A stretch of DNA of 64,000 nt from the NCBI RefSeq assembly GCF_000523235.1, contig NZ_CP006850.1, positions 4,712,001 through 4,776,000 on the forward strand, written 5' to 3'. The notes below the pieces were generated by a model, which did not search any database, was not told the DNA's origin, and worked only from the letters and a program-made list of their open reading frames with translations. Made by a program: the position numbers and the translations under genes. The stretch is from Nocardia nova SH22a (GTDB lineage Bacteria > Actinomycetota > Actinomycetes > Mycobacteriales > Mycobacteriaceae). This document shows, in pieces, positions 50,829 through 60,362 of this stretch; position 1 is the first letter of the stretch; every line of letters begins with the position of its first letter.

Positions 50829-52073
50829 GTGACGATGATCCACAACCCGGCCGAGGGAAGCACACCGACCATTCCGGTCGGCACCCCGGTACCGGCGCCC
50901 CTCCCCACGATCCACCGGCCCGAACCGTACATGCGACTGCAGTGGTCGGATTCGGCCACCGGCGCGGTCGGTTATCTGGTCGTCCACACGCTGCGCGGTG
51001 GCCTGGCCACCGGCGGCACCCGGATGCGGGCGGGCTGCACACTCACCGAGGTCGAGGACCTGGCCCGTGGGATGGCCGCCAAGACCGCGACCTTCGACCT
51101 GCCGATCGGCGGCGCCAAGGGCGGAATCGATTTCGATCCGAAGGATCCCCGTGCCGTCGAGGTCCTGGGCCGCTTCTGCGAGGCCATGCGCCCGTGGATC
51201 GACGCGCACTGGGTGACCGCCGAGGATCTGGGTGTTCCGCAGCACCTGATCGACGAGGTCTTCGCCGCTCTCGGCCTGGGCCAGAGCTATCACGCCGCCA
51301 TCCGCCGCGCCCCCGATCCCGCGGCGACCCTGGAACGGGTCCGGCACGGACTGAACGCGGCGGTCGACGGCGGTTTCCTGCTCGGTGACGTGATCGGCGG
51401 CTACGGTGTCGCCCACGCCTGCCTGGCCACCGCGGTCTCGTGGGGCCGGGTGCCGTCGGAGACGACGGTCGCGATCCAGGGCATCGGCACGATGGGCGGG
51501 GCTGCCGCCTACTACCTGCACGAAGCGGGTATGCGGGTCACCACCGTCGCCGATGCCGCGGGCACCCTGTACCGCGCCGACGGCCTCGACATCCCGGCTC
51601 TGCTGCGCCTGCGCGACGACTTCGGCGAGATCGACCGCTCCCGGCTGCCCGCCGATATCGAACAGCTGCCGCGCGCCGCGGTGCTGTCCGCGGATGCCGA
51701 CATCCTCGTCCCCGCGGCCATCTCCTACGCGATCACCCCGGACAACTCCTTCGACGTGCGGGCTCGTGTCGTCGTGGAGGCCGCCAACGCGGCCACCACA
51801 CCCGAGGCCGAGGCCATGCTCGCCGCCCGGGGCGTCCCGGTGGTGCCCGACTTCGTCGCCAACGCCGGAGCGGTCGCCTGGGCGTGGTGGCTGCTGCTCG
51901 GCGAGGTCGACGACGTTCCGGACACGTCCTTCGATCGCCTGCGCACCACCATGCACGCCAAGGTCGCGCAGTTGCTCGCCGCCTGGACCGACCACGGCGT
52001 CACCCCGCGCGAGACCGGCCGCCGCTGGGCCGACGATCCGGTCCCGGTCACCGCCACCGTCGTCATCCCCTGA
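50829..52073 (+). CDS. Glu/Leu/Phe/Val dehydrogenase
   Basis: A 414-residue NAD(P)-dependent amino-acid dehydrogenase. The substrate Lys motif is DLPIGGAKGGIDFDP, TAEDLGVP carries the catalytic Asp, and the cofactor motif is AIQGIGTMGGAAAYYL. The length and the motifs are in range for leucine or glutamate dehydrogenases, but the substrate cannot be set from sequence. It deaminates an amino acid to its keto acid. The LysR gene is divergent. The GTG at 50829 follows AAGAGGAGG. Confidence 0.92.
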   Translation: MTMIHNPAEGSTPTIPVGTPVPAPLPTIHRPEPYMRLQWSDSATGAVGYLVVHTLRGGLATGGTRMRAGCTLTEVEDLARGMAAKTATFDLPIGGAKGGIDFDPKDPRAVEVLGRFCEAMRPWIDAHWVTAEDLGVPQHLIDEVFAALGLGQSYHAAIRRAPDPAATLERVRHGLNAAVDGGFLLGDVIGGYGVAHACLATAVSWGRVPSETTVAIQGIGTMGGAAAYYLHEAGMRVTTVADAAGTLYRADGLDIPALLRLRDDFGEIDRSRLPADIEQLPRAAVLSADADILVPAAISYAITPDNSFDVRARVVVEAANAATTPEAEAMLAARGVPVVPDFVANAGAVAWAWWLLLGEVDDVPDTSFDRLRTTMHAKVAQLLAAWTDHGVTPRETGRRWADDPVPVTATVVIP

Positions 52074-52098
52074 TCCCGGCACCGGCACCGGTGGAGCC

Positions 52099-52305
52099 TC
52101 ACCGGTGCCGGTGATACCGGAACCAGGCGCCAGGCCTGATCCCGTGACCGCGGAAAGCGACGGATCCGACCTCCACCAGGATCACCATCACGAACACCAG
52201 CAGCACGCCGGTTCCGATCCACGCCTGCACGGTGTCGTACACGGGCAGGTATCCCGGCCCGCTACCGAAGGCGAGGGCCGGACCGGTCGCCGGAAATCCA
52301 GTCAT
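52099..52305 (-). CDS. Small single-helix membrane protein
   Basis: A 68-residue protein with a hydrophobic helix WIGTGVLLVFVMVILVEVGS (about residues 29-48) and a positively charged tail (RGHGIRPGAWFRYHRHR), suggesting an N-out, C-in topology. The start is supported by GGAGG 5 bases before the ATG at 52305. No known family. Confidence 0.65.
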   Translation of the reverse strand: MTGFPATGPALAFGSGPGYLPVYDTVQAWIGTGVLLVFVMVILVEVGSVAFRGHGIRPGAWFRYHRHR

Positions 52306-52344
52306 CGTGACCTCCACCGTTGTCGAACCTGTTGCGCTCCAACG

Positions 52345-52384
52345 ACTGCCGCACTGCCGCACTGCCGCACTGCCGCACTGCCGC
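52345..52384. repeat. Tandem repeat, ACTGCCGC x 5
   Basis: Five exact copies of the 8-base unit ACTGCCGC in the spacer between the small membrane protein and the methyltransferase. As 8 is not a multiple of three and no gene crosses it, slippage here would alter spacing only. It is a possible strain-typing locus. Confidence 0.95.
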
Positions 52385-52665
52385 AGCGAATTGTCCAGCG
52401 TCCAGCCGCACTTTCCATCCAACTCCGGAATGCCACCGGTCGCCGCTTTTTTTATCGAAGCCGTAAATATCGCGCGCACCGGCCCGTGGATATCGTCGTG
52501 CCCCGGCCGATCGCCGGACACGCACGCCATTTCGGACATCACTCGGCGTTCATGAACTACCGTCGAGGTTCACCACACGGCGTACGCGCTCGACCAGGGA
52601 CAACGACAATTCCGACGGCATGCCGTCGGATCATCGGTACCGGTGTCTACGGAGGAGATGAGCTG

Positions 52666-53364
52666 TTGGTCGGCAATTTCACCTATACCGGCTGTGACAA
52701 TCTGGAAGTCATGGCCGAAGCGGTCAACTACAACACGTTTCTCGTCGGCACCATCGCCGAGCGCCTCACCTCGCCCGATCTGCGGGTGCTCGATTTCGGC
52801 GCCGGGTCGGGAACCTACGCCGATATGCTCGCCGAACGTCATATCACTCCCGATTGCCTGGAGCCCGACGAGCAGTTGCAGGACATCCTGCGTTCGAAGG
52901 ACTACCGGGTCGTCGATCACGAGACGCGCATTCCGGAGGGCGAGCGGTACGACCTCATCTACACCTTCAACGTCCTCGAGCACATCAAGGACGATCAGGC
53001 GGCCACCGAGCATCTGGCCGCACTGCTGCGGCCCGGCGGGACCCTGGTCGTCTACGTGCCCGCACTCGAGGTCCTGTTCACCGCCATGGACATCAAGGTC
53101 GGGCACTACCGCCGCTATCGGCGCACCCAGCTCGAACGCCTGTTGCGCGATGCGGGCCTCGAGATCGTCGAGTCGCGCTATTGCGACCCCCTCGGCTTCT
53201 TCGCGACCCTGGCCTACCGGGTCCTCGGCTCCGGCGACGGCACGATCGATCCCCGGTCCCTCAAGCTCTACGACCGGTTGGTGTTCCCGATCAGCCGGGC
53301 ACTGCAGGCCCTGACGAGCAAGCTCTTCGGCAAGAACGTCCTGGTCGTCGCCCGCGCGGTCTGA
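52666..53364 (+). CDS. Class I SAM-dependent methyltransferase
   Basis: A 232-residue methyltransferase: AdoMet motif VLDFGAGSGTYADML near residue 35-50, YDLIYTFNVLEHIKDD, LRPGGTLVVYVPALEVLF. The family includes hypothetical methyltransferases next to glycosyltransferases. The TTG at 52666 is chosen: GGAGGAG lies 8 bases upstream and the homologous region (FTYTGCDNLEVMAEAVNYN) begins there. An ATG at 52711 is an alternative, as is ATG 52552 with no ribosome site. Confidence 0.85.
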   Translation: MVGNFTYTGCDNLEVMAEAVNYNTFLVGTIAERLTSPDLRVLDFGAGSGTYADMLAERHITPDCLEPDEQLQDILRSKDYRVVDHETRIPEGERYDLIYTFNVLEHIKDDQAATEHLAALLRPGGTLVVYVPALEVLFTAMDIKVGHYRRYRRTQLERLLRDAGLEIVESRYCDPLGFFATLAYRVLGSGDGTIDPRSLKLYDRLVFPISRALQALTSKLFGKNVLVVARAV

Positions 53365-53473
53365 GCCCGACGTCTCCGGGCCGCGCTCACAGCGAGCGCA
53401 CAGCGCACTGCTAATTCCCGCCTCACCACCGCTACTACCGTCGCTGCGACACAACCGAGGCGAGGAGTAGCAG

Positions 53474-54358
53474 ATGGCCGAACACGACCTGGGATTGACG
53501 CACGACCTGCGGGTGATGTCCCGTCGGCGGATCCTGTCCCTGTTCGGTGCCGTGGGAGCGACGGCCGTCGCGGCCGGATGCGCGACCGCGACGAACAGCA
53601 CCACGGCCACCGGCGATACGTCGGCGACCACCACCGCGGCCAACCCCGCGGCGGCACCGCAGGAAACCGCGGGCCCGTACCCGGGTGACGGGTCGAACGG
53701 GCCGAACGTCCTGGTGGAGTCCGGCGTGGTCCGCTCCGACATCACCACCAGCTTCGGCGCGTATTCCGGTACCGCACAGGGTGTTCCGATGACTTTGACT
53801 CTGAACCTGCGGGATCTGGTCGAGAACGCCGCGGGCAAGGGGATGGCCGTCTACGTGTGGCACTGTGACCGCGAGGGACGCTATTCCCTCTACGACGACG
53901 GCATCACCGAGCAGAACTACCTGCGCGGCGTGCAGGTGGCCGGTGACGACGGTACCGTCCGGTTCACCTCGATCTTCCCGGCCTGCTATTCCGGCCGGTG
54001 GCCGCACATCCATTTCGAGGTCTACGACGACCTCGCCACCGCCGTCGCGGGCAGTAACGCCCGGCTGACCTCGCAGATCGCGCTGCCGCAGGACAGCTGT
54101 GAACAGGTCTTCGCCGCCGACTCCGGCTATTCGGCGAGCGTGGCCAACCTGTCGAAGGTCACGCTGTCCTCCGACAATGTCTTCGGTGACGGCTGGGATG
54201 CCGAACTCGCCACGGTGACAGGCAGTCCCGCCGACGGCCTGGCGGTCACGCTCACCGTCGGCGTCGCGGCAGCGTCGGAGAACACCGCGGCCCCGGGCGG
54301 CGCCGCGCCGGGTGGTCCCCCGCCGGGCGGCGCCCCGAGCGGCCCACCGCCCCGCTGA
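53474..54358 (+). CDS. Tat-lipoprotein with intradiol-dioxygenase fold
   Basis: A 294-residue protein: a twin-arginine lipoprotein leader (SRRRILSLFGAVGATAVAAGC, Cys about 36), a Ser/Thr linker, then a domain like protocatechuate 3,4-dioxygenase beta. The iron ligands Tyr and His are seen in YVWHCDREGRYSLYDD and FPACYSGRWPHIHFEV. A low-complexity Gly/Pro tail ends the protein. Extracellular intradiol-type proteins of this kind are common in actinobacteria; the substrate is unknown. Confidence 0.85.
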   Translation: MAEHDLGLTHDLRVMSRRRILSLFGAVGATAVAAGCATATNSTTATGDTSATTTAANPAAAPQETAGPYPGDGSNGPNVLVESGVVRSDITTSFGAYSGTAQGVPMTLTLNLRDLVENAAGKGMAVYVWHCDREGRYSLYDDGITEQNYLRGVQVAGDDGTVRFTSIFPACYSGRWPHIHFEVYDDLATAVAGSNARLTSQIALPQDSCEQVFAADSGYSASVANLSKVTLSSDNVFGDGWDAELATVTGSPADGLAVTLTVGVAAASENTAAPGGAAPGGPPPGGAPSGPPPR

Positions 54359-54359
54359 T

Positions 54360-54390
54360 CCCGGCGCCGCCGCCCGACGACGGCGCCGGG
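54360..54390 (+). terminator. Hairpin downstream of the intradiol-like gene
   Basis: CCCGGCGCCG (54360-54369) and CGGCGCCGGG (54381-54390) form a perfect 10-bp GC stem with an 11-base loop, directly after the stop at 54358. No U-run. Confidence 0.6.
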
Positions 54391-54519
54391 ACCTGCCCGG
54401 CGCCAACGATTTTCGATACCTCCCGTTTGTCCTCGCGCGCGCCGGGTATCCGGCGGTACACAGGAAAGCGGTGCCGGAACACAGGTTCCGGCACCGGCTC
54501 GAGGACAGGCGGATACGCG

Positions 54520-54924
54520 ATGATCACCCACTCCGGCCGAATCCGGTTCTGCGCATTGGCCATCGGCGTGGCCTTCGTATCGGGTGCATGCGGCACCTCG
54601 ACCGAACCCGCCGAGCCCGGTGCGCCGCAGACCGCCGGTTCCGCCGACGCTCCGGCGATCACGCCCCGCGCAGCACAGGATCTGTGCGAGAACCTGCAAA
54701 AACATGTCCAGGACTGGCACGGTAAGGACACCGTGCTGGTCAAGGCCCAGTTCAACGGTGTGGTGCAGGAATGGGCGGCGCGCAACAACGGGATCAACAT
54801 CGCTGTCGCGCGCAACCGTGATGTCATCGACACGACGACCTCCGGTACCTGCCCGCAGGTCCGCACGGACATCCTGAGCACCACGGGCACAACGGATCTG
54901 GCCTCCGCGCTGGTCGGCTTCTGA
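54520..54924 (+). CDS. Small lipoprotein of unknown function
   Basis: A 134-residue lipoprotein: leader ITHSGRIRFCALAIGVAFV, lipobox SGAC with Cys 24, a Pro/Ala/Thr linker, then a helical domain with Cys residues in AQDLCENLQKHV and TTSGTCPQVRTD that may form a disulfide. It is similar to many small Nocardia lipoproteins with no known function. Confidence 0.78.
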   Translation: MITHSGRIRFCALAIGVAFVSGACGTSTEPAEPGAPQTAGSADAPAITPRAAQDLCENLQKHVQDWHGKDTVLVKAQFNGVVQEWAARNNGINIAVARNRDVIDTTTSGTCPQVRTDILSTTGTTDLASALVGF

Positions 54925-55295
54925 CCTGTCCCAGGGTGTCGCGGCGCGCCGCTCGCTTCCGGCCGTCGGGAGCTGTTCCCACGACGATCCGGAAGCGGGG
55001 TAGTCCGTGATCGCACATCGCGCGCGCCGCTCAGAATCCATGGCGGCCTCCGAGCCCGTGATCGACGTGGGGCGATCGAGGTATCACGACCCATTCGACG
55101 CGGCGGACTCGTTTCGGTCGGCCCGGCCCGGGTAGTGCGGAGGGGAGGGCACGGAGGGCCGCTGGGTCAGGGCCCGCGCCGAATGTCTGCTTGTAGTTCG
55201 CGTCCGGGCCGGTTCGAGCGGTCCGGGCGAGTGCTGGATCCATCGTGATCGACGAGCCAGGCAGGTGACCGTTTCGGGAAGGACGGAACACGATC
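54925..55295. other. Spacer, no gene seen
   Basis: 371 bases between the lipoprotein and the methyltransferase. Minus-strand frames are open through high GC only; no ribosome site, domain or clear hairpin was found. A promoter for the gene at 55296 must lie here, but no clear -35/-10 pair is visible. Confidence 0.4.
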
Positions 55296-55967
55296 ATGTT
55301 CCTCGTTCGGTTACCCGGGGTGTACGGGCCGCAGGCCGATACGGCATTGCTGATGAGTGCCGCGGGTGATCCCTCGATACCGCGCGGGGGCCGTGTGCTG
55401 GACATGTGCACCGGAACGGGCGCGCTGGCGATCGACGCCGCACGTCAGGGCGCGCACAGTGTCACCGCGATCGACATGTCCTGGCGGGCTTTGTTTTCGG
55501 CGTGGGTCAACATCCGCCTGCACCGGGTTCCGGTGCGGGTACGCCGCGCCGACTCCACGTGTTTCGAGGACGGTCACGGCTACGATCTCGTACTCGCCAA
55601 TCCCCCGTACGTGCCCGGCCCGCACAACCGCTGCGCTCGCGGCGCGGCGCGCGCCTGGGATGCGGGACCGACCGGGCGCGATGTGCTCGATCCGCTGTGC
55701 GACATCCTCCCGCGACTGATGAATCCGAGGGCGACCGGCCTCATCGTGCATTCGGCCCTGTGCGATCCCGACGTCACCATCGACCGGTTGCGGGCGGGTG
55801 GTCTGAAGGCCGCGGTGGTGTCGCAGGCCGTGGTCGACTTCGGCCCGGTGCTGCACTCACGCGTGGACCGGCTCGAGGCCGCCGGACTGCTGAACACCGG
55901 ACAGCATCGGGAACGGCTGGTCGTGATACGAGCCGACCGCCCCGAGCATCCTGATGCGGCACGATGA
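55296..55967 (+). CDS. HemK/PrmC-like class I methyltransferase
   Basis: A 223-residue methyltransferase: AdoMet motif VLDMCTGTGALAIDAA, AIDMSWRALFSAWVN, and NPPYVPGPHN, the NPPY catalytic motif shared by N5-glutamine and N6-adenine methyltransferases. It lacks the N-terminal helical domain of PrmC, so it probably methylates another substrate such as a small molecule or rRNA. It stands alone. Confidence 0.88.
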   Translation: MFLVRLPGVYGPQADTALLMSAAGDPSIPRGGRVLDMCTGTGALAIDAARQGAHSVTAIDMSWRALFSAWVNIRLHRVPVRVRRADSTCFEDGHGYDLVLANPPYVPGPHNRCARGAARAWDAGPTGRDVLDPLCDILPRLMNPRATGLIVHSALCDPDVTIDRLRAGGLKAAVVSQAVVDFGPVLHSRVDRLEAAGLLNTGQHRERLVVIRADRPEHPDAAR

Positions 55968-56019
55968 ACTGTCCGCGAGCCGCTCGAAGCGGCCCTGGAT
56001 CGAAAACGGTTGCGCGCGT

Positions 56020-57132
56020 TCACATACGCTGGCCCACGGGTTCACCGACGGACTCGCGCAGCCGGTCGCGTAACTCGCTGTCGAAGAAGGCGATGAATCC
56101 GTCCGGATCGGGTCCGGCGTTCTGCAGCACCAGATGATCGAACCCCGCCTCGAGATGGGTCCGGACGGCCTGCAGGTATTCGCCGGTGTCGGTGCCGCAG
56201 GTGAACTGGCGGCGGATGTCGTCTTCGCGGACGGTGCCGGTGGCCGCCGCGAAATTGACCGGATTCGGCAGTTCGCTCATCACCTTCCACCCGGTCACCG
56301 CCCACCGGGAGGTGTCGAGTGCGGCGCGCGCGGCGGTTCCGGCGTCCGGTGCCCAGGCAACGGGAATCTCGACGTAGCGCGGCCCCGCGCCACCGGCGGC
56401 CTCGAAGTGACCGATCAACTCGGCCGAGGGCTCGGTGGCGAACAGGCCGTCACCCAGCTCACCCGCGATCCGCGCGGCCGCGGGACCGCCCGCCGCGACG
56501 GCGATCCGCGGTGGCCGATCGGGCAGATCGAAGACCCGCGCATCCGAAAGTTGCAGGTACTCACCGCGATACGACCGGTAGCCGCCGCGCCACAGCAACC
56601 GGATGATCTCGAGCGCCTCCCGCAGCCTGCCGTGGCGGCCGGGCACCGACTCCGGGAATCCGGGACCGATCACATGCTCGTTCAGCCGCTCGCCGGACCC
56701 GACGCCCAGGGTGAATCGCCCCTCGGAGATCAGCGCCAGCGTCGCGGCGGCCTGTGCCACGATCGCGGGGTGATATCGGACCGACGGGCAGGTGACTCCC
56801 GTCGCCAGCCCGATCCGCTCGGTCCGCGCCGCGATCGCGCCGAGCACCGTCCACGCGAACGGCGAATGCCCCTGATTGTCCAGCCAGGGATGGTAATGGT
56901 CGCTGATCTCGACGAAATCGAATCCGGCCCGCTCGGCCACGACGGCCTGCCGGATCAGCTCCGCAGGTCCGAACGCCTCGGACGCCAGCTTGTACCCGAA
57001 CCGCACCCCGGCGTTCTCGCGCTCCGCCTTGTCGAGTTCCCGGCGCAACCGCGCCACCGCCCGCTCATCGCCCGCGTCCTGTGCTGTGGTGATGTCCTGG
57101 CGCAGTTGCGCGACGATATCTCGAAATGCCAT
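56020..57132 (-). CDS. F420-dependent LLM oxidoreductase (Fgd-like family)
   Basis: A 370-residue LLM protein of the group close to F420-dependent glucose-6-phosphate dehydrogenase: RFGYKLASEAFGPAELIRQAVVAERAGFDFVEISDHYHPWLDNQGHSPF region seen in parts, the SDHYHPW stretch, LGVGSGERLNEHVIG and the VAAGGPAAARIAGELGDGLFATE end. It has an extra N-terminal coiled helix (about 1-40) not present in Fgd1. The hydride acceptor and donor are unknown. Confidence 0.88.
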   Translation of the reverse strand: MAFRDIVAQLRQDITTAQDAGDERAVARLRRELDKAERENAGVRFGYKLASEAFGPAELIRQAVVAERAGFDFVEISDHYHPWLDNQGHSPFAWTVLGAIAARTERIGLATGVTCPSVRYHPAIVAQAAATLALISEGRFTLGVGSGERLNEHVIGPGFPESVPGRHGRLREALEIIRLLWRGGYRSYRGEYLQLSDARVFDLPDRPPRIAVAAGGPAAARIAGELGDGLFATEPSAELIGHFEAAGGAGPRYVEIPVAWAPDAGTAARAALDTSRWAVTGWKVMSELPNPVNFAAATGTVREDDIRRQFTCGTDTGEYLQAVRTHLEAGFDHLVLQNAGPDPDGFIAFFDSELRDRLRESVGEPVGQRM

Positions 57133-57337
57133 GTCACCAACCCCTTTCAGGCCGGTCGAACCCCTTCGCCCCGGTCACCGACGGCGACTTCCACGGCCGA
57201 ATATCGTCGGCCTACCCCGGGCACCGGCCCCGAAACCGGACGTTCCGGCACGGCCGCCACCCCGGTTCGGTTTCCCCGGGCGTGAGCGGGTATCCGCCGG
57301 TCGGATGGACAACCGGCGCGTGAAAGGAGATCCGGCC

Positions 57338-59290
57338 ATGCGGTCCACCGCGACCCACAAGCTGATCGGCTCACATCTGGTCTCGGGCGAGATGACACCC
57401 GGCGCCGACATCGGGATCCACATCGATCAGACCCTCACCCAGGACGCCACCGGCACCCTGGTGATGCAGGAACTCGAGGCACTCGGGCTCGATCGGGCAC
57501 GCACCGAGGTCAGCGTCCAGTACGTCGACCACAATCTGCTGCAGACCGACGAGAAGAACGCCGAGGACCACGAATATCTGCGCACCGCGGCCCAGCGGTT
57601 CGGGCTGTGGTTCTCCAAACCCGGCAACGGGGTCTCGCATCCGACCCATATGCAGCGATTCGGGCTGCCCGGAAAGACCATGGCGGGCTCCGATTCCCAC
57701 ACCCCGGCGGCCGGTTCGCTCGGAATGCTGGCGATCGGGGTCGGCGGATTGGAAGTGGCGCTGGCGATCGCGGGCGAGCCGTTGCGGATCCGGATGCCGC
57801 AGGTGTGGGGTGTGCGGCTGGAAGGTGAGCTGCCGCAGTGGTGTTCGGCCAAGGACGTGATCCTGGAAATGCTGCGGCGCCACGGTGTCAGCGGCGGCGT
57901 CGGCCGGATCATCGAATATCACGGTCCCGGACTGGCGGGACTGACCGCCATGGATCGTCATGTGATCGCGAACATGGGCGCCGAACTGGGCGCGACCACC
58001 ACGGTATTTCCCAGTGACGAGGCCGTGCGGGACTTCCTGCGCGCGGAGGACCGGGAGCAGGACTGGACCGCACTGGCCGCCGACCCCGGCGCCGAGTACG
58101 ACCTCGAGGACACCATCGACCTGTCGCGTATCGAACCGCTCATCGCGCGGCCGTCCTCACCGGGCGATGTGGTTCCCGTGCGCGAGGTCGCCGGGGAGGA
58201 GATCGCCCAGGTGGTGATCGGGTCGAGTGCCAATCCGGGACTGCGCGATTTCGCCGTCGTGGCGGCGATGGTGGCCGGACGCCAGACCGTTCCGCAGGTG
58301 AGTTTCGATGTGAATCCGACATCCCGGGAAATCCTGTCCGATCTGATGCGCATGGGTGCCACGACCGAACTGGTCACCAGTGGCGCGCGCATCCATCAGG
58401 CGGGCTGCATGGGATGTATCGGGATGGGCCAGGCACCGGCCCCGGGCCGCAACTCGCTGCGCACCATGCCCCGCAATTTCCCGGGACGCTCGGGCACCAC
58501 CGACGACGCGGTCTGGCTGTGCTCGCCCGAGACCGCGACCGCCTCGGCACTGACCGGCGTGATCACCGATCCGCGGGACTGGGCCCGGCGGGAGAGGGTG
58601 AGCTACCCGGAACTCGATCTGCCGCAACACCATTCGGTCAACACCGCAATGCTGGTCGCACCGCTGGATCCGCGGGAAGCGCGGCGGGTGCGGCCGGTGA
58701 AGGGACCCAACATCTCCAGCCTGCCCGACCTCGATCCGCTTCCCGGCCACATCCAGGCGCCGGTACTGCTGAAGGTCGGCGACGACATCTCCACCGACGA
58801 GATATCTCCGGCCGGTGCCCGGGCACTGCCGTTCCGCTCCAACATCCCCGAGCTGGCGAAGTTCACCTTCACCCGCGTCGACGAGTCCTATCCGGACCGG
58901 GCGGCGCACACCCGCGAATCCGGCCATATCGTCGTCGGCGGGCGCAACTACGGCCAGGGCTCCTCCCGCGAACATGCCGCGATCGCCCCGCGATACCTCG
59001 GACTGCGCGCCGTGATCGCGAAGTCGTTCGCTCGCATCCACTGGCAGAACCTGGCGAACTTCGGTGTGCTGGCGCTCGAGTTCGACGACCCCGGCGACTA
59101 CGACACGATCGACCGCGACGACGTACTGATCCTCGACGACATCCGCGATGCCCTGGCCGGCGGCGATCCCATCCGGGTGCGGAATACGAGCAAGGACCGC
59201 ACATTCCTCGTGCGCCACCGCCTGTCCCCGCGCCAGGTGCAGGATGTGCTGGCCGGGGGCCTGATCCCGCGGCTGGCCGGGTCGCGGTGA
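57338..59290 (+). CDS. Aconitase-family hydratase (short, Aquifex-type)
   Basis: A 650-residue aconitase-fold enzyme of the TCA cycle or related hydratase. The cluster region holds Cys357 and Cys360 in AGCMGCIGMG. The segment that in canonical aconitase is GSCTN reads IGSSAN, with Ser297 in place of the first cluster Cys. The swivel domain GRNYGQGSSREHAAI is intact. ATG at 57338 has AAAGGAGA upstream. The GSSAN form may be normal for the Aquifex-type subfamily. Confidence 0.9.
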   Translation: MRSTATHKLIGSHLVSGEMTPGADIGIHIDQTLTQDATGTLVMQELEALGLDRARTEVSVQYVDHNLLQTDEKNAEDHEYLRTAAQRFGLWFSKPGNGVSHPTHMQRFGLPGKTMAGSDSHTPAAGSLGMLAIGVGGLEVALAIAGEPLRIRMPQVWGVRLEGELPQWCSAKDVILEMLRRHGVSGGVGRIIEYHGPGLAGLTAMDRHVIANMGAELGATTTVFPSDEAVRDFLRAEDREQDWTALAADPGAEYDLEDTIDLSRIEPLIARPSSPGDVVPVREVAGEEIAQVVIGSSANPGLRDFAVVAAMVAGRQTVPQVSFDVNPTSREILSDLMRMGATTELVTSGARIHQAGCMGCIGMGQAPAPGRNSLRTMPRNFPGRSGTTDDAVWLCSPETATASALTGVITDPRDWARRERVSYPELDLPQHHSVNTAMLVAPLDPREARRVRPVKGPNISSLPDLDPLPGHIQAPVLLKVGDDISTDEISPAGARALPFRSNIPELAKFTFTRVDESYPDRAAHTRESGHIVVGGRNYGQGSSREHAAIAPRYLGLRAVIAKSFARIHWQNLANFGVLALEFDDPGDYDTIDRDDVLILDDIRDALAGGDPIRVRNTSKDRTFLVRHRLSPRQVQDVLAGGLIPRLAGSR

Positions 59291-59321
59291 TCGCCCCGGG
59301 TCACGGCGGGTCCGCCGCCGA

Positions 59322-59648
59322 TCAGTCGCGGCCCAGCGCGTGGGCGAGCTGGGATTTGTTCATCTTCGAGCGGCCGTCGATCTTGCGCTGGCGCGCTTCG
59401 TTGTACAGCTGCTCGTAGGTCGGCCCCTGCGCTCCCGAATGCGACCGCTGACCGCCACGACGCTGCGGTGACATGTCTCGGATCGTGGAGCGGCTGGCCG
59501 TGCGCGCCTCCCCCGCCTGCGCGCGGTTCTTGTTCACCGTGCGGGCGGCGATCTCCTTCGCGCGCTTGTCGCTCGCGCCCCGCTTCTTCTCCGAATCCCG
59601 GATGTGCTGGTACTCGCGTTCCTCTTTGTCGGTCCACGCCTGGGGCAT
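59322..59648 (-). CDS. Small basic plasmid-stabilisation-like protein (Rho N-terminal-like)
   Basis: A 108-residue, highly charged protein. N-terminus WTDKEEREYQHIRDSEKKRG, C-terminus YEQLYNEARQRKIDGRSKMNKSQLAHALGRD, which is a SAP/Rho-N-like helical motif. The central part is basic. The family is often called plasmid stabilisation protein in actinobacteria, without proof. AGGAGG lies a few bases before the ATG. Confidence 0.85.
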   Translation of the reverse strand: MPQAWTDKEEREYQHIRDSEKKRGASDKRAKEIAARTVNKNRAQAGEARTASRSTIRDMSPQRRGGQRSHSGAQGPTYEQLYNEARQRKIDGRSKMNKSQLAHALGRD

Positions 59649-59812
59649 GACACACCTCCTGTCACGGCGGCCCCGGGATCGGGTCCGCCTCGGCACTGCC
59701 CCCGCCATACCCGCTGATCCGCGCTCGACACAGCAAACCGGCCGAATCTTCTCCACGCGGGCCGGGCCCGGCTTCCGGGGCGAGGCGGGCGGAATTCGGC
59801 ATGCGCCCGCGG

Positions 59813-60232
59813 CTATCGGCTCCTGTCGCCGGTCTCGCGAACGAATTCGACGCTGACCGGATAGCCGCCGGACATGATGTCGAAGCCGCCGATATTCGCG
59901 ATCGGTGTGCCGGTGATCGTCCGTATCACGTGCCAGCCGAGCCCGTTGCGATCGATCACGTCGCGAGTTCCGGCGGTCCCGCTGACACACACCGCCACTC
60001 GGCCGCGATCGACGGTGAGATCGCAGGCGATCGTGGAACCGTCGATCGCCGCGTCGACCAGCCCGGTGACCACCTCGTCGATCGCGACCTGGAGATCGGT
60101 GACCTCGTCGAGTGCGAATTCGGCGAGCAGCAGGGCTGTTTCGGTGATTCCCCGCAGCATCGTCAGATGGCGGTGGTCGGCGGGTACCCGGACACCCACC
60201 GCCGCTTCCGCGCCATGTCGCTCCCTGCCCAC
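59813..60232 (-). CDS. RsbW-like anti-sigma factor / ATPase
   Basis: A 139-residue GHKL-ATPase-fold protein. Visible are LQVAIDEVVTGLVDAAIDG (N box with Asp-Glu instead of the common Asn), AVCVSGTAGTRDVI and GLGWHVIRTITG, the G box. It is likely an anti-sigma or partner-switch kinase. The GTG at 60232 is preferred as the fold starts near; an earlier start would add a non-homologous basic stretch. The N-box change may reduce kinase activity. Confidence 0.75.
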   Translation of the reverse strand: MGRERHGAEAAVGVRVPADHRHLTMLRGITETALLLAEFALDEVTDLQVAIDEVVTGLVDAAIDGSTIACDLTVDRGRVAVCVSGTAGTRDVIDRNGLGWHVIRTITGTPIANIGGFDIMSGGYPVSVEFVRETGDRSR

Positions 60233-60362
60233 AGCCGCTCGTTCTCCCTCTGCGGCGGCACTTCCGACGCTGCGCGCGGGGCCGCCACCGATAGTCCGTG
60301 CCGGAGTCCGTCTTCCGGACGCGTACCCCGGGCGGGTGCGCCGAAACGCACACGACGCTCGG

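Noticed and set aside
52345..52384. CRISPR-like array
   Set aside because: The 8-base units are contiguous with no spacers; it is a simple tandem repeat.
55031..55411. Minus-strand 126-codon frame before the methyltransferase
   Set aside because: It overlaps the start of a well-supported gene and shows no domain, signal or ribosome site.
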